Shown piece by piece: positions 24,251 to 35,875 of a stretch of DNA of 64,000 bases. Location: assembly GCF_037893015.1 (NCBI RefSeq), contig NC_133666.1, forward strand, positions 561,730,541 to 561,794,540, written 5' to 3'. Under the pieces are notes generated by a model. That model was not told where the DNA came from. It saw only the letters and a list, made by a program, of their open reading frames with translations, and did no database searches. Positions within the stretch are counted from its first letter, which is position 1, and each line of letters opens with the position of its first letter. This stretch comes from Macrotis lagotis (lineage: Eukaryota > Chordata > Mammalia > Peramelemorphia > Peramelidae). The translations under genes and the position numbers were made by a program.

Positions 24251-24972
24251 GAAGAGTATGTGCCTTTTGCACCAGAGATATGGTGTGGAAATGCTGCAGA
24301 AATAGTGTAGTAACCCTCAGTCCTGGCAAGATAAAGAAAGTCATAACCTATCATAACTAGAGTTTCAAAGCAGGAATGAAATGAGTATGAAGGCCAGAGA
24401 GCAGATTAAATAGTATATTTGGGTAGGGGAATCTGGCATATACAAAAAGTACCTCAGATGATATGTTTTCAAATAGATGACTCTGGGGAGCCCACTTCAA
24501 AGACAGCCACAATGAAGTCAAAGGGAAGCGCTTGAAAAGGACTAGACTACGTGGATATTGTGAAGCTGGTTTTGGTCATCTAACTACCTGGTGAAGAAGA
24601 TATGCTTATTTATGGAAGCTTCCCATCTTTATATTTTTCCTCTTCACTTCTGTACTCCTGGGAGAGATGAGTTACTGCTTTGCTCACTATGATTATTAAG
24701 GAGAGTGCAGCCTACCACTTTGTGTAATTATTCCAGAGGTCATTTTGACATCCAGCATTCCAAAAGCTGGGTTTGCAACCAGTCAACAGAAATGACATAG
24801 GGAGCAGAGACCTGGCCAAAGGTTAAAAAATAAAAAGAATCCAAGTTCTTCTCTAAATCCTCAAATTCTTTGACTAATTTGTAAACTTTGCCACCATTGA
24901 TTACCTTCTGCTCCTAGAATCTCTTTCTTTCTAGGTTTTGGTAAGACCACTCTAATCATTCTCTTCTAATAT
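24251..24972. other. Unassigned DNA
   Basis: I see no gene or repeat that I can name. Confidence 0.45.
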
Positions 24973-25330
24973 TTGTTCTATTACCTCTTACTTTCTTTAT
25001 CTGGCTCTTCATACAGATCACACTCAATAATTATGGGCACCCCTCCAAGGTTCTTTCCTGGGACCTCTATACTATCTCACTTCAATTTCATAAGATTCAA
25101 CTTCAGAAATTCAACTATTATCTTTATACAGACAATTCTCAGATGTATATATCTACCCATACCACTTTCCCGGACTCCATTTCTTGTATCATCAATTCCT
25201 TTTTGAACATATACAATGGAATAGGCTATAAACATCTCAAATTTAACATGATTACAACAGAATTTGTCAAATTCAAGCAACTCTTACCCTTTCCCAATTT
25301 TCCTATACTTTTTGTGGGGATGGAGAGGGG
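24973..25330 (+). mobile_element. L2 (LINE-2) reverse transcriptase fragment, plus strand
   Basis: The DNA tracks the L2 RT coding region: caaggttctttcctgggacc, then ttatacagacaattctcagatgtatatat (the position of the YADDSQIY catalytic block), then aaacatctcaaatttaaca. In this copy the block reads LYTDNSQMYI, so the catalytic Asp pair is altered. It is a decayed fossil. Confidence 0.75.
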
Positions 25331-25344
25331 AGACAGAAATTGAC

Positions 25345-25590
25345 AATGATGTTTGTCCTTTGTTTTCAAAGAAAATCGAGACATCACCACTCTGATGACA
25401 CGAAAAGAACATGAATGGGATGTCTGTGAGGGAATGACTGGGTCAGCAGCTTTATTTTCTCCTCCAGCTATGAATCAGGATGACTATATGTGAGGTAGTC
25501 AGGTTTAAGTGACTTGCCCAAGGTCACACAGGTAGTAAGTGTCTGAAGCTGGGTTTAAACTAAGGTTCCCTTTAATCCAGAACTAGGGCT
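25345..25590 (-). mobile_element. Composite SINE with MIR-type end, minus strand
   Basis: tttgttttcaaagaaaatcg ... atgacacgaaaagaacatg is followed by acttgcccaaggtcacacag, the reverse of a tRNA-derived SINE tail. A related copy lies at 54775-55090. I do not know the family name. Confidence 0.6.
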
Positions 25591-25604
25591 TTACTATGGA
25601 ACAA

Positions 25605-25607
<3 letters not shown>

Positions 25608-25658
<51 letters not shown>

Positions 25659-25670
25659 TGTGTGTGTGTG
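25608..25670. repeat. (TG)n microsatellite ending in poly-G
   Basis: A long TG run with one TT interruption, followed by 7-8 G. Confidence 0.95.
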
Positions 25671-25784
25671 GGGGGGGTTAAGATGGTAAGGTTCCTTTGC
25701 CCTGTCAAAATTTAGGACATCCTTGAAAATAGTTTTTATTATGTCAGGTTGGTCTTTTATTGAACTTAGTCTTGTAGATCTACT

Positions 25785-27925
25785 AATTCTTCATTTATTA
25801 TTTTAATTTTCCCCAATTACATGTTAAAACAATTTGAACAATCATTTTTAATACTTTGAGATCCAGATTCTATTCCTTCCTACTTCCCCATCACCTAAAT
25901 TGTAAAGGTAAGCAATTTGATATAAGTTACCCATATGTAATCATGCAAATCATTTTTCATAAGTCATGTTATTAAATAAAATATAGACCAAAACAAAAAA
26001 GCCCTCCAGAAAAGTAAAGTAAAAAAAGCATGCTTCAATCTATATTCAGACACTATCAGTTTTTTCTCTGGGCATGGATAGCATTTTTCATCACAAGTCC
26101 TTCACAGCTGTCTTGAATCATTATATTGCTGTGATCAACTAAGTCATTCACAACTGATCATCTTATAATATTGCTGTTACTTTGTACACAGTACATTTCA
26201 CTTTGCAATAGCTCATGTAAGTCTTTCCAGATTTTTCTGGGAGCATCCTGCTCATCAATTCTTCTATCATAATAAGATTTTATCATAAGTACATACAGCA
26301 ATTTGTTCAGGCATCCCCCAATTAATGAGCATCTACTCAATTTGCAATTCTTTGCAACAAGAAAAGAACTGCTATAAATATTTGTGTACATCTAGGTCCT
26401 TTTTCTTTATGCTTTTATCTCTTTTGGTATGTAGACTTACCAGAGGCACTGTTAGGTCAAAGGTTATGTTATGCATGTTTTATTACCCCTTTGGGCATAG
26501 TTCCAAATTGCATTACAGAATGATTGAATCAGGTTGGAAATATACCAACAATGCATTTTCCCTCACATCCCCTTCTACATCTGTCATTTTCCTTTTCCGT
26601 CCTATTAACCAATCTGATTGGTATGAGGTAGTACCTAAGAATTACTTTAATTTGCATTTCTCCAATCAATAGTGTCTTTTTATATAGCTATAAATAGCTT
26701 TGATATTACTTCACCTGTTAACTATGTATCTTTTATCAATTGGAGAGTTGCTCTTATTTTTGCAAATTTGACTCAGTTCTCTATTTGAGAAATGAGACCT
26801 TTGTAAAGGAAGCTGGCTTCAATTTTTTTCATATTTACTACTGCAAGCTATCTTTCTCTCTGTATTATTTCTCCCCATTTATTCTATTCTCTCTCCTTTC
26901 ACCTTGCCCCTCAAAAGTATTTTGCTTCTGACTATTCCTCTCCCCTAAATTGTCCACTCTGCTATCATTTCCTCTCTCTTCTCTCATCCTCCCCTATACT
27001 TTCCTGGAAGATAAGATAGATTTCTTTACCCAGTAGAGTACGTATATTATACCTCTTTGAGCCAATTCTGATGAGAGTAAGATTCATTGGCATTCCCCTC
27101 AACTCTCTCTTCCCCTGAACTTTAAAAACTTTTATTAGATCTTTTCTATGACATAACTATCCCCATTCTACTTTTCCCTTTCCCTTCCACCTAGTAGATT
27201 CCTCTCTCTTATTGTATTTTGTTTAGTTATTATCCCTTCATAGTCAACTCATACCTAACCCCTTGCTGATATTTATTCCATATGGCTGTCCTTACAATGA
27301 AAATGTTCTTATGAATTACCAGTACTGTATTTCCATTTAGGAATGTAAACAGTTTAACCTTATTAATTCCCTTATGATTTCCCTTTTTTGTTTACTATTT
27401 TATATTTCTCTTGCTATTTCACTGAAAGATTGTGCTCATATGATAAGTAATTAATTTTTGGTCATAAACCATCTCTTTTGCCTTTTGGAATATTATATTC
27501 TGAGCCTTAAAATTCCTTTAATATAAAAGTCGCTAAATTTTGTTTTACTCTGACTGTATTTGAATTGTTTCTTTCTGGATATTTCCAATATTTTCTCCTT
27601 GATCTAGGAGTTCTGTAATTTGCTTAATATATTCCCGGGAGCTTTCACCTTTGAATCTCTTTCAGGAAATGATCAGTGGATTCTTTCAAGTTTTTTTGAC
27701 CTTCTGGTTTTAGGATAGGTCCTAGTTTTGCTTGATAATTTCCTGAAAGATGTTGTTCAAGCTCTTTTTTTAATTATGACTTTTAAGTAGTCTAATCATT
27801 TTTAAATTATCTCTTCTGGATCTATTTTCCAAGTCAGATGTTTTGCCAATCATATATTCCACATTTTCTTCTATATTTTATTCTTTTGGCTTTTTTATTG
27901 TTTCTTGATTTTTTATTTTTAATTG
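25785..27925 (-). mobile_element. Old L1 copy with internal deletion, minus strand
   Basis: The 3' end (25785-26000) is followed on the minus strand by ORF2 C-terminal sequence to about 26810. It then jumps to the ORF1-ORF2 spacer and to ORF1 remnants (27500-27910). Most of ORF2 is absent. Frames are short and decayed. Confidence 0.65.
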
Positions 27926-27929
27926 CTAT

Positions 27930-29735
27930 TATATTTTATTTTTCCAATTAGATATTATAAAAGTTTTTCAACATTCATCCACATGTATATTTATAGGCTA
28001 CATTGTTTTCTTCCAACCTCCCTTCCCAACACCCACTCCTCAGAGGCAAGCAGTCTAGTGAACACTTAACATGGACATTTATGTTTAATATGTTTACATA
28101 TTAGTTATTTTCTATATGAGGAATTAGGACTAAGGGAAAAAAAAGAAAACCCTGGGGTAGGAAGGAAAAAACCTAAGAGAAATTTTTAAAAGGTGAACAT
28201 AGCGTTCATTCAGATTCTGAATTTTTTTTGGTTTGTTATTTTTTTGTTTTGTTTTGTATCCTTCATCTGGATGTGTATAACATTGTACAAAATATGTCTC
28301 CCAGGTTTGCCCTAGTTCTCTGAACTACTCAAAGAAGCTATAACCCTCAAAACTGATCAACTCATATTGTTATTGATGTGTGCAATGGTTGCTTGGTTCT
28401 GCTCCCTTTGTGCAGCAACACTTCCTACAATTCTTTCCATGCTTCTCATGAGTCTGACCATTTGTAGCTTTTTATAGAACTATAGTACCACATAATATTC
28501 ATAAACCATAGTGTGATCAGGCATTCCCAAAGTAATGGACGTCTCCCACTTTCCAATTCTTTAATACAACAAAAAGAACTGCATGAATATTTTATGATGT
28601 GGAAATTTTCTCAATTTTTTAAGATTTCTTCTAGATAAAAGTCTGGTATTGTATTGTTGGATCAAAAGATATGACAGTTTTCTGACTCTTTGGGTAGAGC
28701 TCCATATTGCTCTTCAGAAGGGTTGTATTTGTTCACAACTCCACCAAAAATACATTACTGTCCCAATTCTGCCACAACCATTCCAATATTGATCATTTTC
28801 CCTTTTTTGTCATCTTAGTCAACCTGATAGGTGTGAGGTGATACATCATAGTTGTTTTAATTTGCATTTCTCTAATCAGTAGTGTTTTGGAGCATTTTTC
28901 ATATGATTATATATAACTCTAATTTCTTTGTTTGAAAACTACCTATGGGGTGGCTAGGTGGCACAGTGGATAGAGCACCAGCCCTGGAGTCAGGAGTACC
29001 TGAGTGCAAATCTGGCCTCAGACACTTACTAATTACCTAGCTGTGTGGTCTGGGGCAAGCAACTTAACCCCATTGCCTTGCAAAAATATAAAAAAAGAAA
29101 AAGAAAACTACCTATTCATATTCTTTTGACCATTTAGCAATTAAGGAATGACTTATAACCTTAGAAATTTGATGCAATTCTCTGTATATTTTAGAACTTC
29201 ATATATTTAGAAACGAGACATTTATCAGAACTCCTATCTGTGAAAATTCTTTCCTAGTATTCTGTTTTTCTTCTAATCCTGGAAGCATTGGTTTTATTAG
29301 TACAAATACTTCTTAATTTAATATAGTCAAAATTATCCATTTTTCAATTTATAATGTACTCTATTTCTTGTTTGGAAATAAATTTCTTCCTTTTCCATAG
29401 ATCTGACAGAGAATATTTTTGATTTGTTAATTGGTCTGTGATATTGCCCTTTATGTATAAATCCTGTACTTATTTTTACCTTATTTTGGCATAGGATGAG
29501 AAATGTGAGTATATGCTTAGCTTTTTGCCATGCTATTTTTCCAGTTTTCCCAACAATTTTTATCAAATAGTGAGTATTGTCTTTGGATTCATCAAACAAT
29601 ATATCACTATAGTCATTTATTACTGTTTTTTTCTACCTGTCCTAATCCCTTGGTCCATTTCTCTAGGTATTTTTTTTCACTTTCAGGGCAGAAGCTGTTG
29701 AAGAGAACTTATTGGATTGGATTTTTTTGAGATAA
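27930..29735 (-). mobile_element. Old L1 copy, ORF2 C-terminal half, minus strand
   Basis: The 3' UTR-like sequence at 27930-28260 is followed by ORF2 C-terminal sequence up to 29735. The frame at 29333-29599 is a decayed piece of it. A SINE interrupts it at 28947-29102. Confidence 0.65.
28947..29102 (+). mobile_element. Marsupial tRNA-derived SINE with exact 13-bp TSD
   Basis: Full copy: ggggtggctaggtggcacag ... gagtgcaaatctggcctcag ... cttgcaaaaatat. The flanks gaaaactacctat at 28934-28946 and 29103-29115 are identical. Confidence 0.95.
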
Positions 29736-29834
29736 TACCAGAATAACAAATCATAGAATGGTGATTATACTAGAGAATATTGAACTAAGATAGACTCCAT
29801 AATATCTGCCTGTAATTAAACTGCTCTTGGTGCA

Positions 29835-30315
29835 ATTATTTCTTTTTTTAATTAATTAAGTAGTTAATTTATTTCTTCACATTACTAACTAGTCTTGTTG
29901 TAAAAACAAATAAAATTCTCCTTCCCCCTACAAAGCTAAAGAAAATTCAAGAATAATAAAGTGAGAGGGGAAAAGTAATTTCAGTCTGTATTCAGATTCC
30001 ATCAGCTCTGTCTTTGGGATGTATCATATTCATCATCATAAGTCTACCAGAGAAGTTGCTTCATTATTTTTTCCCACGGTAGCTATTGCTAGATATATTT
30101 CCATCCATTCTATTCCTCCCCAACACTATTTATTCTATTCTTTCTCTTCTTTTATCCTGCCCCCCCTCAAAAGTGTGTTGTATTTGACTATCCTCTCCAA
30201 GGATCTTTCCTCTTATATCACCTACAACTCTCCCTCCCCTCTTCTTGTCCCTTTTCTCCCATTCCTTTCCTCTCATTTTCCCACCATGGTAAGATAGAGT
30301 TCTATACCCTATTAA

Positions 30316-30390
<75 letters not shown>

Positions 30391-31380
30391 CTTTTCTGAG
30401 CCACTCTGATATGAATGAGGGCTCACTCATTCCCCCTCACCTTATCTCTTTCCACTCCATTACAAAAGACTTTTTCCTCCCTCTTTAATGAGAAATATCT
30501 TTGCCCATTCTTTCTCTCCTTTCCCTTTCTCCAGTACATTCTTTCCTCACTCATTAACTCCATTTTAATAATATAAAATTATTCAGTTCTATATTCAGCT
30601 CTCTCCTATGCCTTATATATATACTCCTTCTAACTGCCCTAATAAATGAGAAAATTCATATAAATTATCAGTATCTTCTTCCCATGCAGGAATACAAACA
30701 GTTCAACATCATTAAATTCCTCATAATTAGCTCTTCCTGTCCACTCTCTCTATGCATCACCTGAGTCATATACTTGAAGATCAAACTTTCTGTTCAGCTC
30801 TGGTTCTTCCAACAGGAAAGTTTGAAAATCCTTTTTCCTTTGAATATCCATCTTTCCCCTGAAAAAGGATATTCAGTTTTGCTGGGAAGTTGATTCTCAG
30901 TTGTAATCCAAGGTCTTTTGCCTTCTGGAATATCATATTCCAAAAGCTATAAGAATTAAAGTAGAAGCTGCCAAATCCTGTGTAATCCTGACTGTGGTTT
31001 CACAATGTTTGAATTGTTTCTTTCTAGCTGCTTGTTTCATTTTCTCCTTGACTTGGGAGTTCTGGAATTTGGTTATAGTGTTCCTGGGAGTTTTTATTTT
31101 GTGTTCTCCTTCAGGAGGCAATTGGTGGATTCCCTCAGTTTCTATTTTACCCTCTACTTCTGGAATATCAGGGCAATTTTCCTGGATTATTTCTTGAAAA
31201 ATGCAGCCTAGGTTCATTTCCTGTTCATGACCTTCAGGAAAGTCCAATATTTTTTAAATTTTCTCTTCTGTATCTATTTTTGAAATCAGCTGTTTTTCCA
31301 AGGAGATATTTCACATTTTTTATTCTTTTGATTTTGTTTTATTGTTTCTTGATTTCTCAGTCATCAGCTTCCCCTAGCAC
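29835..31380 (-). mobile_element. Old L1 copy, spacer and ORF1, minus strand
   Basis: Minus-strand ORF1 C-terminal sequence lies at 30933-31247 (KIKTPRNTITKFQNSQVKEK; ETTVRITQDLAAST). The spacer follows and contains (TG)n. A short ORF2 3'-like piece lies at 29835-30050. ORF2 proper is missing. Confidence 0.65.
30317..30385. repeat. (TG)n microsatellite
   Basis: About 34 TG units with one interruption. Confidence 0.97.
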
Positions 31381-31399
31381 CTTTCTATACATGAAAGAG

Positions 31400-31563
31400 T
31401 TATTTAATTTTTTTTGAAGATTTTATTTATTTTGAGTTTTACAAATTTTTCCCCCATTCTTAATTCCCTCCCCCACCCCACTCCCACAGAAGGCATTCTG
31501 TCAGTCTTTACATTGGTTCCATGTTTACATTGATCTCAGTTGAATGTGATGAGAGAGAAATCA
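31400..31563 (-). mobile_element. L1 3' UTR end, minus strand, fused to a plus-strand L1
   Basis: A T-rich start, the block ttccctcccccacccc and gaatgtgatgagagag are the reverse of the L1 3' end. At 31563/31564 it abuts ORF1 of a plus-strand L1 with no intervening sequence. Confidence 0.85.
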
Positions 31564-31599
31564 CTGACCCCCAATACAAAATGTGAAAAGGCCAGAGAA

Positions 31600-32650
31600 A
31601 AGGGTGGCCCATGGAGAAATATTTAGAAGAGACAGATTCTAACCCAGAGAGATTTAGCACTGCTGTGTAGAATATGAATTGGTCTCCAGCCCAGAAAGAC
31701 TTCCTTGAAGAAATCAGGAAGGAGTTTAAAAATCAGTTGGAAAAATTGGGAAAAGAAACTCAAGAGAAAATTAATATGTTGCCAGAGAAAATTAATATCC
31801 CACAACAAGAAAACAAATCCTTGGAAAACAGAATTGAAAAAATACAAAATGAGAATAACTCTCTCATATCTTCAATTGGGCAAATGCAAAAAGAAAATGA
31901 TTCTCTCAAATCCTCAATTGGGCAAATGCAAAAAGGAAATGATTCTCTCAAAACTACAGTGGGGAAATAGAAAAGTCCTTCAAAAACAGAATGGACCAAA
32001 TAGAAAAGTTGCTGCAAAAGATAAAGGAAGAAAAATCTTCTCTTAAAAAAAAGAATGGAATTGGTGAAAACTAATGACTTCATGAGACAAGATTGTGTTA
32101 AACAAAACCACAAGATTGAAAAAATAGAAAATAATCAAAAATACCTCATTAGCAAAACCACTGACCCCTAGAACAGTAAAGAAAGGAGAATCTGAAAATT
32201 ATCGGCCTTCCTGAAAACAATGAAGAGGAAAAAAAAGCCTGGAAATAATATTACAGTATTTAGTGATGGAAAATTGACCTGATATTATGGAACCAGAGGG
32301 CAAAATAGTTATTGAAAGAATAAATTGATCCCCTCCAAAAAGAGATCCTAAAATGAAAACACCAAGGAATGTTATGGCCAATTCCAGGACTATCAGATAA
32401 AGGAAAAAAAAATCATACAATCAGAAAGAAAAGAAATGAAATATCAAGGAGCCACAGTAAGGATTAAGCATGACCTGGTGGCAGCAACTTTAAGGGACTG
32501 AAGGGCTTGGAATGGGATATTCTGAAGAGCAACGGGGCTTGGAATGTAGTCAAGAATCTACTACCTGGCAAAAATGAGCCTTCTCTTCCAGGGGAAAAAG
32601 ATGGACATTTAATGAAATGGGCAACTTCCAAGATTTCATGATGAAAAGAC
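31600..32650 (+). pseudogene. L1 ORF1, broken, with four coiled-coil units
   Basis: The open part at 31674-31970 shows MNWSPAQKDFLEEIRKEFKN followed by 14-residue units of the type SSIGQMQKENDSLK. Two adjacent units are nearly identical at DNA level (42-bp period). The frame then breaks; the C-terminal domain continues in other frames to about 32650. Confidence 0.85.
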
Positions 32651-33430
32651 CAGAGCTAAATACAAAATCTGGACATCAAACAGGAGGCTCAAGAGACACA
32701 TGAAAAGGTTATAAAAAAAAGTTGCTATGCAATAAGCTGAAAATGACTATATACCCACTCAGGAGAAAGATTCTCATAACTCTTGAGAATTGTAATTCTA
32801 TTAGAGAGAATATACATAGCCAGTGATGGTCACTCATAGCTTTTCTGTGATTCAGATAGAATGATTTAAAAACAATACCTACTTAAAAGGGGGGGGGCAG
32901 TAAGGAGAAGGGAGGTTGGAGGGAGAATGAATGGGGTAAATCTCATTAGATCAAGAGGTACAAAAGACCTATTTTAATTGAGGGGAAGAAGCTAGGAGGT
33001 GAGAACCACCTGAATCATCATCTCATCAAACTTGGCTTAAAGTTAACTTAGACACTCAGTTAAGTTAAGAAACCTATCTTACCTTTCAAGCATTAAAAGG
33101 GGAAAAGGGGAGGGGAGGACCAGGATGGGGAAAAAGGGGACCTAAGTGAAGGATTGGAAGATGGGGAAAAGGGCAAAGGGAATTGATATAAGAGGGCAAA
33201 CACACAGAAGGTGTGGGATATGGAATATATGGATATGGGGAATATGGATAAAGTGATTAAAGGGGAAAAATACAAACAGAAGGAAAATAGCATGGAGGGC
33301 AATAATGAGTTAGTAATTATAACTTTGAATGTAAATGGGATAAACTCTCACTTAAAATATAAGCAAAAAGCAGAGTAGATTAAAAACCAGAAGCCTATAA
33401 TATGCAGCTCACAAGAAACTCATTTGAAGC

Positions 33431-33468
33431 AGAGAGATACATATAGAGTAATCTATATGTATCTCTCT
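33431..33468. repeat. Perfect inverted repeat, 16-bp arms, 6-nt loop
   Basis: agagagatacatatag (33431-33446) and its exact complement ctatatgtatctctct (33453-33468) flank agtaat. The homologous site in another L1 copy (38674 onward) has only the first arm. Confidence 0.95.
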
Positions 33469-33473
33469 AAAAA

Positions 33474-33558
33474 GTAAAAGGTTGGAACAAAATATATTTT
33501 GTAAAATATATTTTTGTATATTTTCTAAAGGTAAAAGGTTGGAACAAAATATATTTTG
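33474..33558 (+). repeat. 28-bp direct duplication in L1 endonuclease region
   Basis: 33474-33501 and 33531-33558 are identical over 28 bases (gtaaaaggttggaac ... tattttg). Other L1 copies have this sequence once. The spacer between the copies contains a third, partial version. Confidence 0.93.
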
Positions 33559-34472
33559 CTTCAGGTGAAGTGAAAAATGCAGGGGTAGCAATCTTTATCT
33601 CAGACAAAGCAGCTGCAAAAATAGATAGCATTAAAAGAGATAAGGAAGGAAACTATATCCTCCTAAAAGGTACCATAGACAATAAAGTAATTTCAATACT
33701 AAATATGTATGCACCCAATGGGACAGCATCCAAATTCTTAGAGGAGAAGTTGAAAGAGCTAGAGGAAAACATAGACAGCAAAACTCTACTAGTGGGAGAC
33801 AAACCAAAATTAATTGGAAACTAAATAATTTAATTTTAAAGAATGAGTGGATCAAGTAACAGAAATATTCAAACATTTGATCAAAGAAAATGATAACAAT
33901 GAGATATCATATCAAAATTTATGGGATTCAGACAAAGCAGTTTTTAGGGAAAATTTTTTATCTCTAAATGTTTCTATGAATAAAGTTATGAAAGAAAAGA
34001 TCAATGAATTGATTGCACCTGGAAAAGTTAGAAAAAAGTATAAATTAAAATTACACAATTAAATACCACATTAGAAATTCTGAAAATCAAAAAAGAGATT
34101 AAGAACATTGAAAATAAGAAAACAATTGATCTAATAAATAAAATTGGTGAATGGTTTTGTGAAAAAACAATGTAGCTAAACTTTTGTTTAATCTGATTTA
34201 AAAAAAAGAAAGAATACCAAATTGCCAATATCAAAAATGAAAAAGGTAAACTTACTACCACCGAGGAGGAAATTAAAGAGAGATAATTCAGAACTATTTT
34301 TCAAACTGTATTCCAATAAATTTGGTAACCTGTGTGAAAATGGATGAATGAATATTTACAAAAATGAAAACTACCCAGATTAACAAAAGGATGAATGAAA
34401 TGCTTAAATGACCTCATTTCAGAAAAAGTAAATTGAAGAAACCATCAATAAATTCCTTAGGTAAAAAAGTCT

Positions 34473-34623
34473 ATAGGAGACAGCTAGGTGGCATAGTGGA
34501 TAGAGCACCAGCCCTGGAGTCAGGAGTACCTAAGTTCAAATCTGGCCTCAGACACTTAATAATTACCTACTTGGATGACCTTGGACAAGCCACTTAACCC
34601 CATTTGCCTTGCAAAAAAATAAG
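34473..34623 (+). mobile_element. Marsupial tRNA-derived SINE with 9-bp TSD
   Basis: A standard full copy in L1 ORF2. The flanks aaaaagtct at 34464-34472 and 34624-34632 match. Confidence 0.93.
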
Positions 34624-35875
34624 AAAAAGTCTCCAGATTCAGATGAATTTATAAATGAATTTTACAAAACATTTAAGGAACAATTAATTCCAATTCTACA
34701 TAAAATTTTTTTTAAATATAGGAGAAGGAATTTTGCCAAATTATTTTTGTGACACCAAATTTGGTGCTGATACCTAAAAGAAGAAGAATCAAAAAACCAA
34801 AGAAAATTATAGAACAATTTCCATAATGAATTTTGATGCAAAAATGTTAAATAAAATTTTAGCAAAGTGATTACAGCAAATTATTACTAGGATAATACAA
34901 GATGATCAGGTAGGATTTATACCAGGTAGGCAGAAATGGTTCAATATTAGGAAAACAGTCAATGTACTTGAACATATCAATAACAAATTCAATGGAAATC
35001 ATGTGATTATCTCAACAGATGCTGAAAAACTCTTTGACAAAATACAGCATCCAATTCCTATTTAAAAAAAAAAAACCTGAGAGTATAGGAATAAATGTTT
35101 TCCTTAAAATAATAAGTAGTATCTATCTAAAACCACTGACAAATATTATATGTAATGGTAATAACATAGGAGCATTTCCAATAAGATTTGAGGTGAAACA
35201 ACAATGCCCATTATGACCATTACTATTACTAGTAGTATAAGAAATGTTGCCTTTAGCAATAAGAGAAGAAAAAGAAATTAAAGGACTTAAAACTGGCAAT
35301 GAAGAAGAAAAACCTTCACTCTTTGCAGATAATATGATGGTGCACTTAGAGAAACCTAGAAAATCATCTTAAAAAGTACTTGAAACAATTGACAAATTCC
35401 GCAAAGTAGCAGGTTATGAGATAAACATATAGTTCATCAGCACTTCTATATATAAACAAGAAAACACAAGGGCAAGAAAAAGAAAGAAAAATTCTATTTA
35501 AAGTAACTGAAGACAACATAAATATTTGGAAACCTACCTCCAAAAACAAACTCAGAAACTTTATGGACACAATCACAAAATAAGGTCAGATCTAAATAAT
35601 TGAGAAAATGTCAATTGCTCATTGTTAGAATGGGCTAAAATAATAGAAATGACTACTCTACTAAAATTAAATTACTTATTCAATACCATACCTATCAAAC
35701 TATCAAATAACTATTTTACCTAGTTAGGAAAAAAGGTAATAAAATTCATCTGGAGCAAAAGCTCAAGGACACAAAGGGAGATGATGAAAAAATATAAAAG
35801 AAGATGACCTAACTCTACCAGATCTAAAACTGTACTAAAAGGCGCAAGCATGGTACTAGTTAAGAAATAGAATAC

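Larger units (their letters stand above)
33300..35870 (+). pseudogene. L1 ORF2, broken
   Basis: Endonuclease sequence is readable at 33570-33824 (AGVAIFISDKAAAKIDSI; ISILNMYAPNGTASKFLEEK; LLVGD). It then jumps to later sequence. RT sequence lies at 34640-35340, with ctctttgcagataatatgatg encoding FADNMM in place of FADDMM, so one catalytic Asp is lost. Confidence 0.8.
31564..35874 (+). mobile_element. L1 copy, ORF1 to ORF2, plus strand, 3' end missing
   Basis: The copy begins in ORF1 (no 5' UTR), passes the spacer (32700-33290) and runs through ORF2 to about 35874. There it stops within C-terminal coding sequence (aagaaatagaata). A different L1 family starts immediately after. Endonuclease sequence past about 33820 is partly deleted. 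No full frame survives. Confidence 0.8.
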
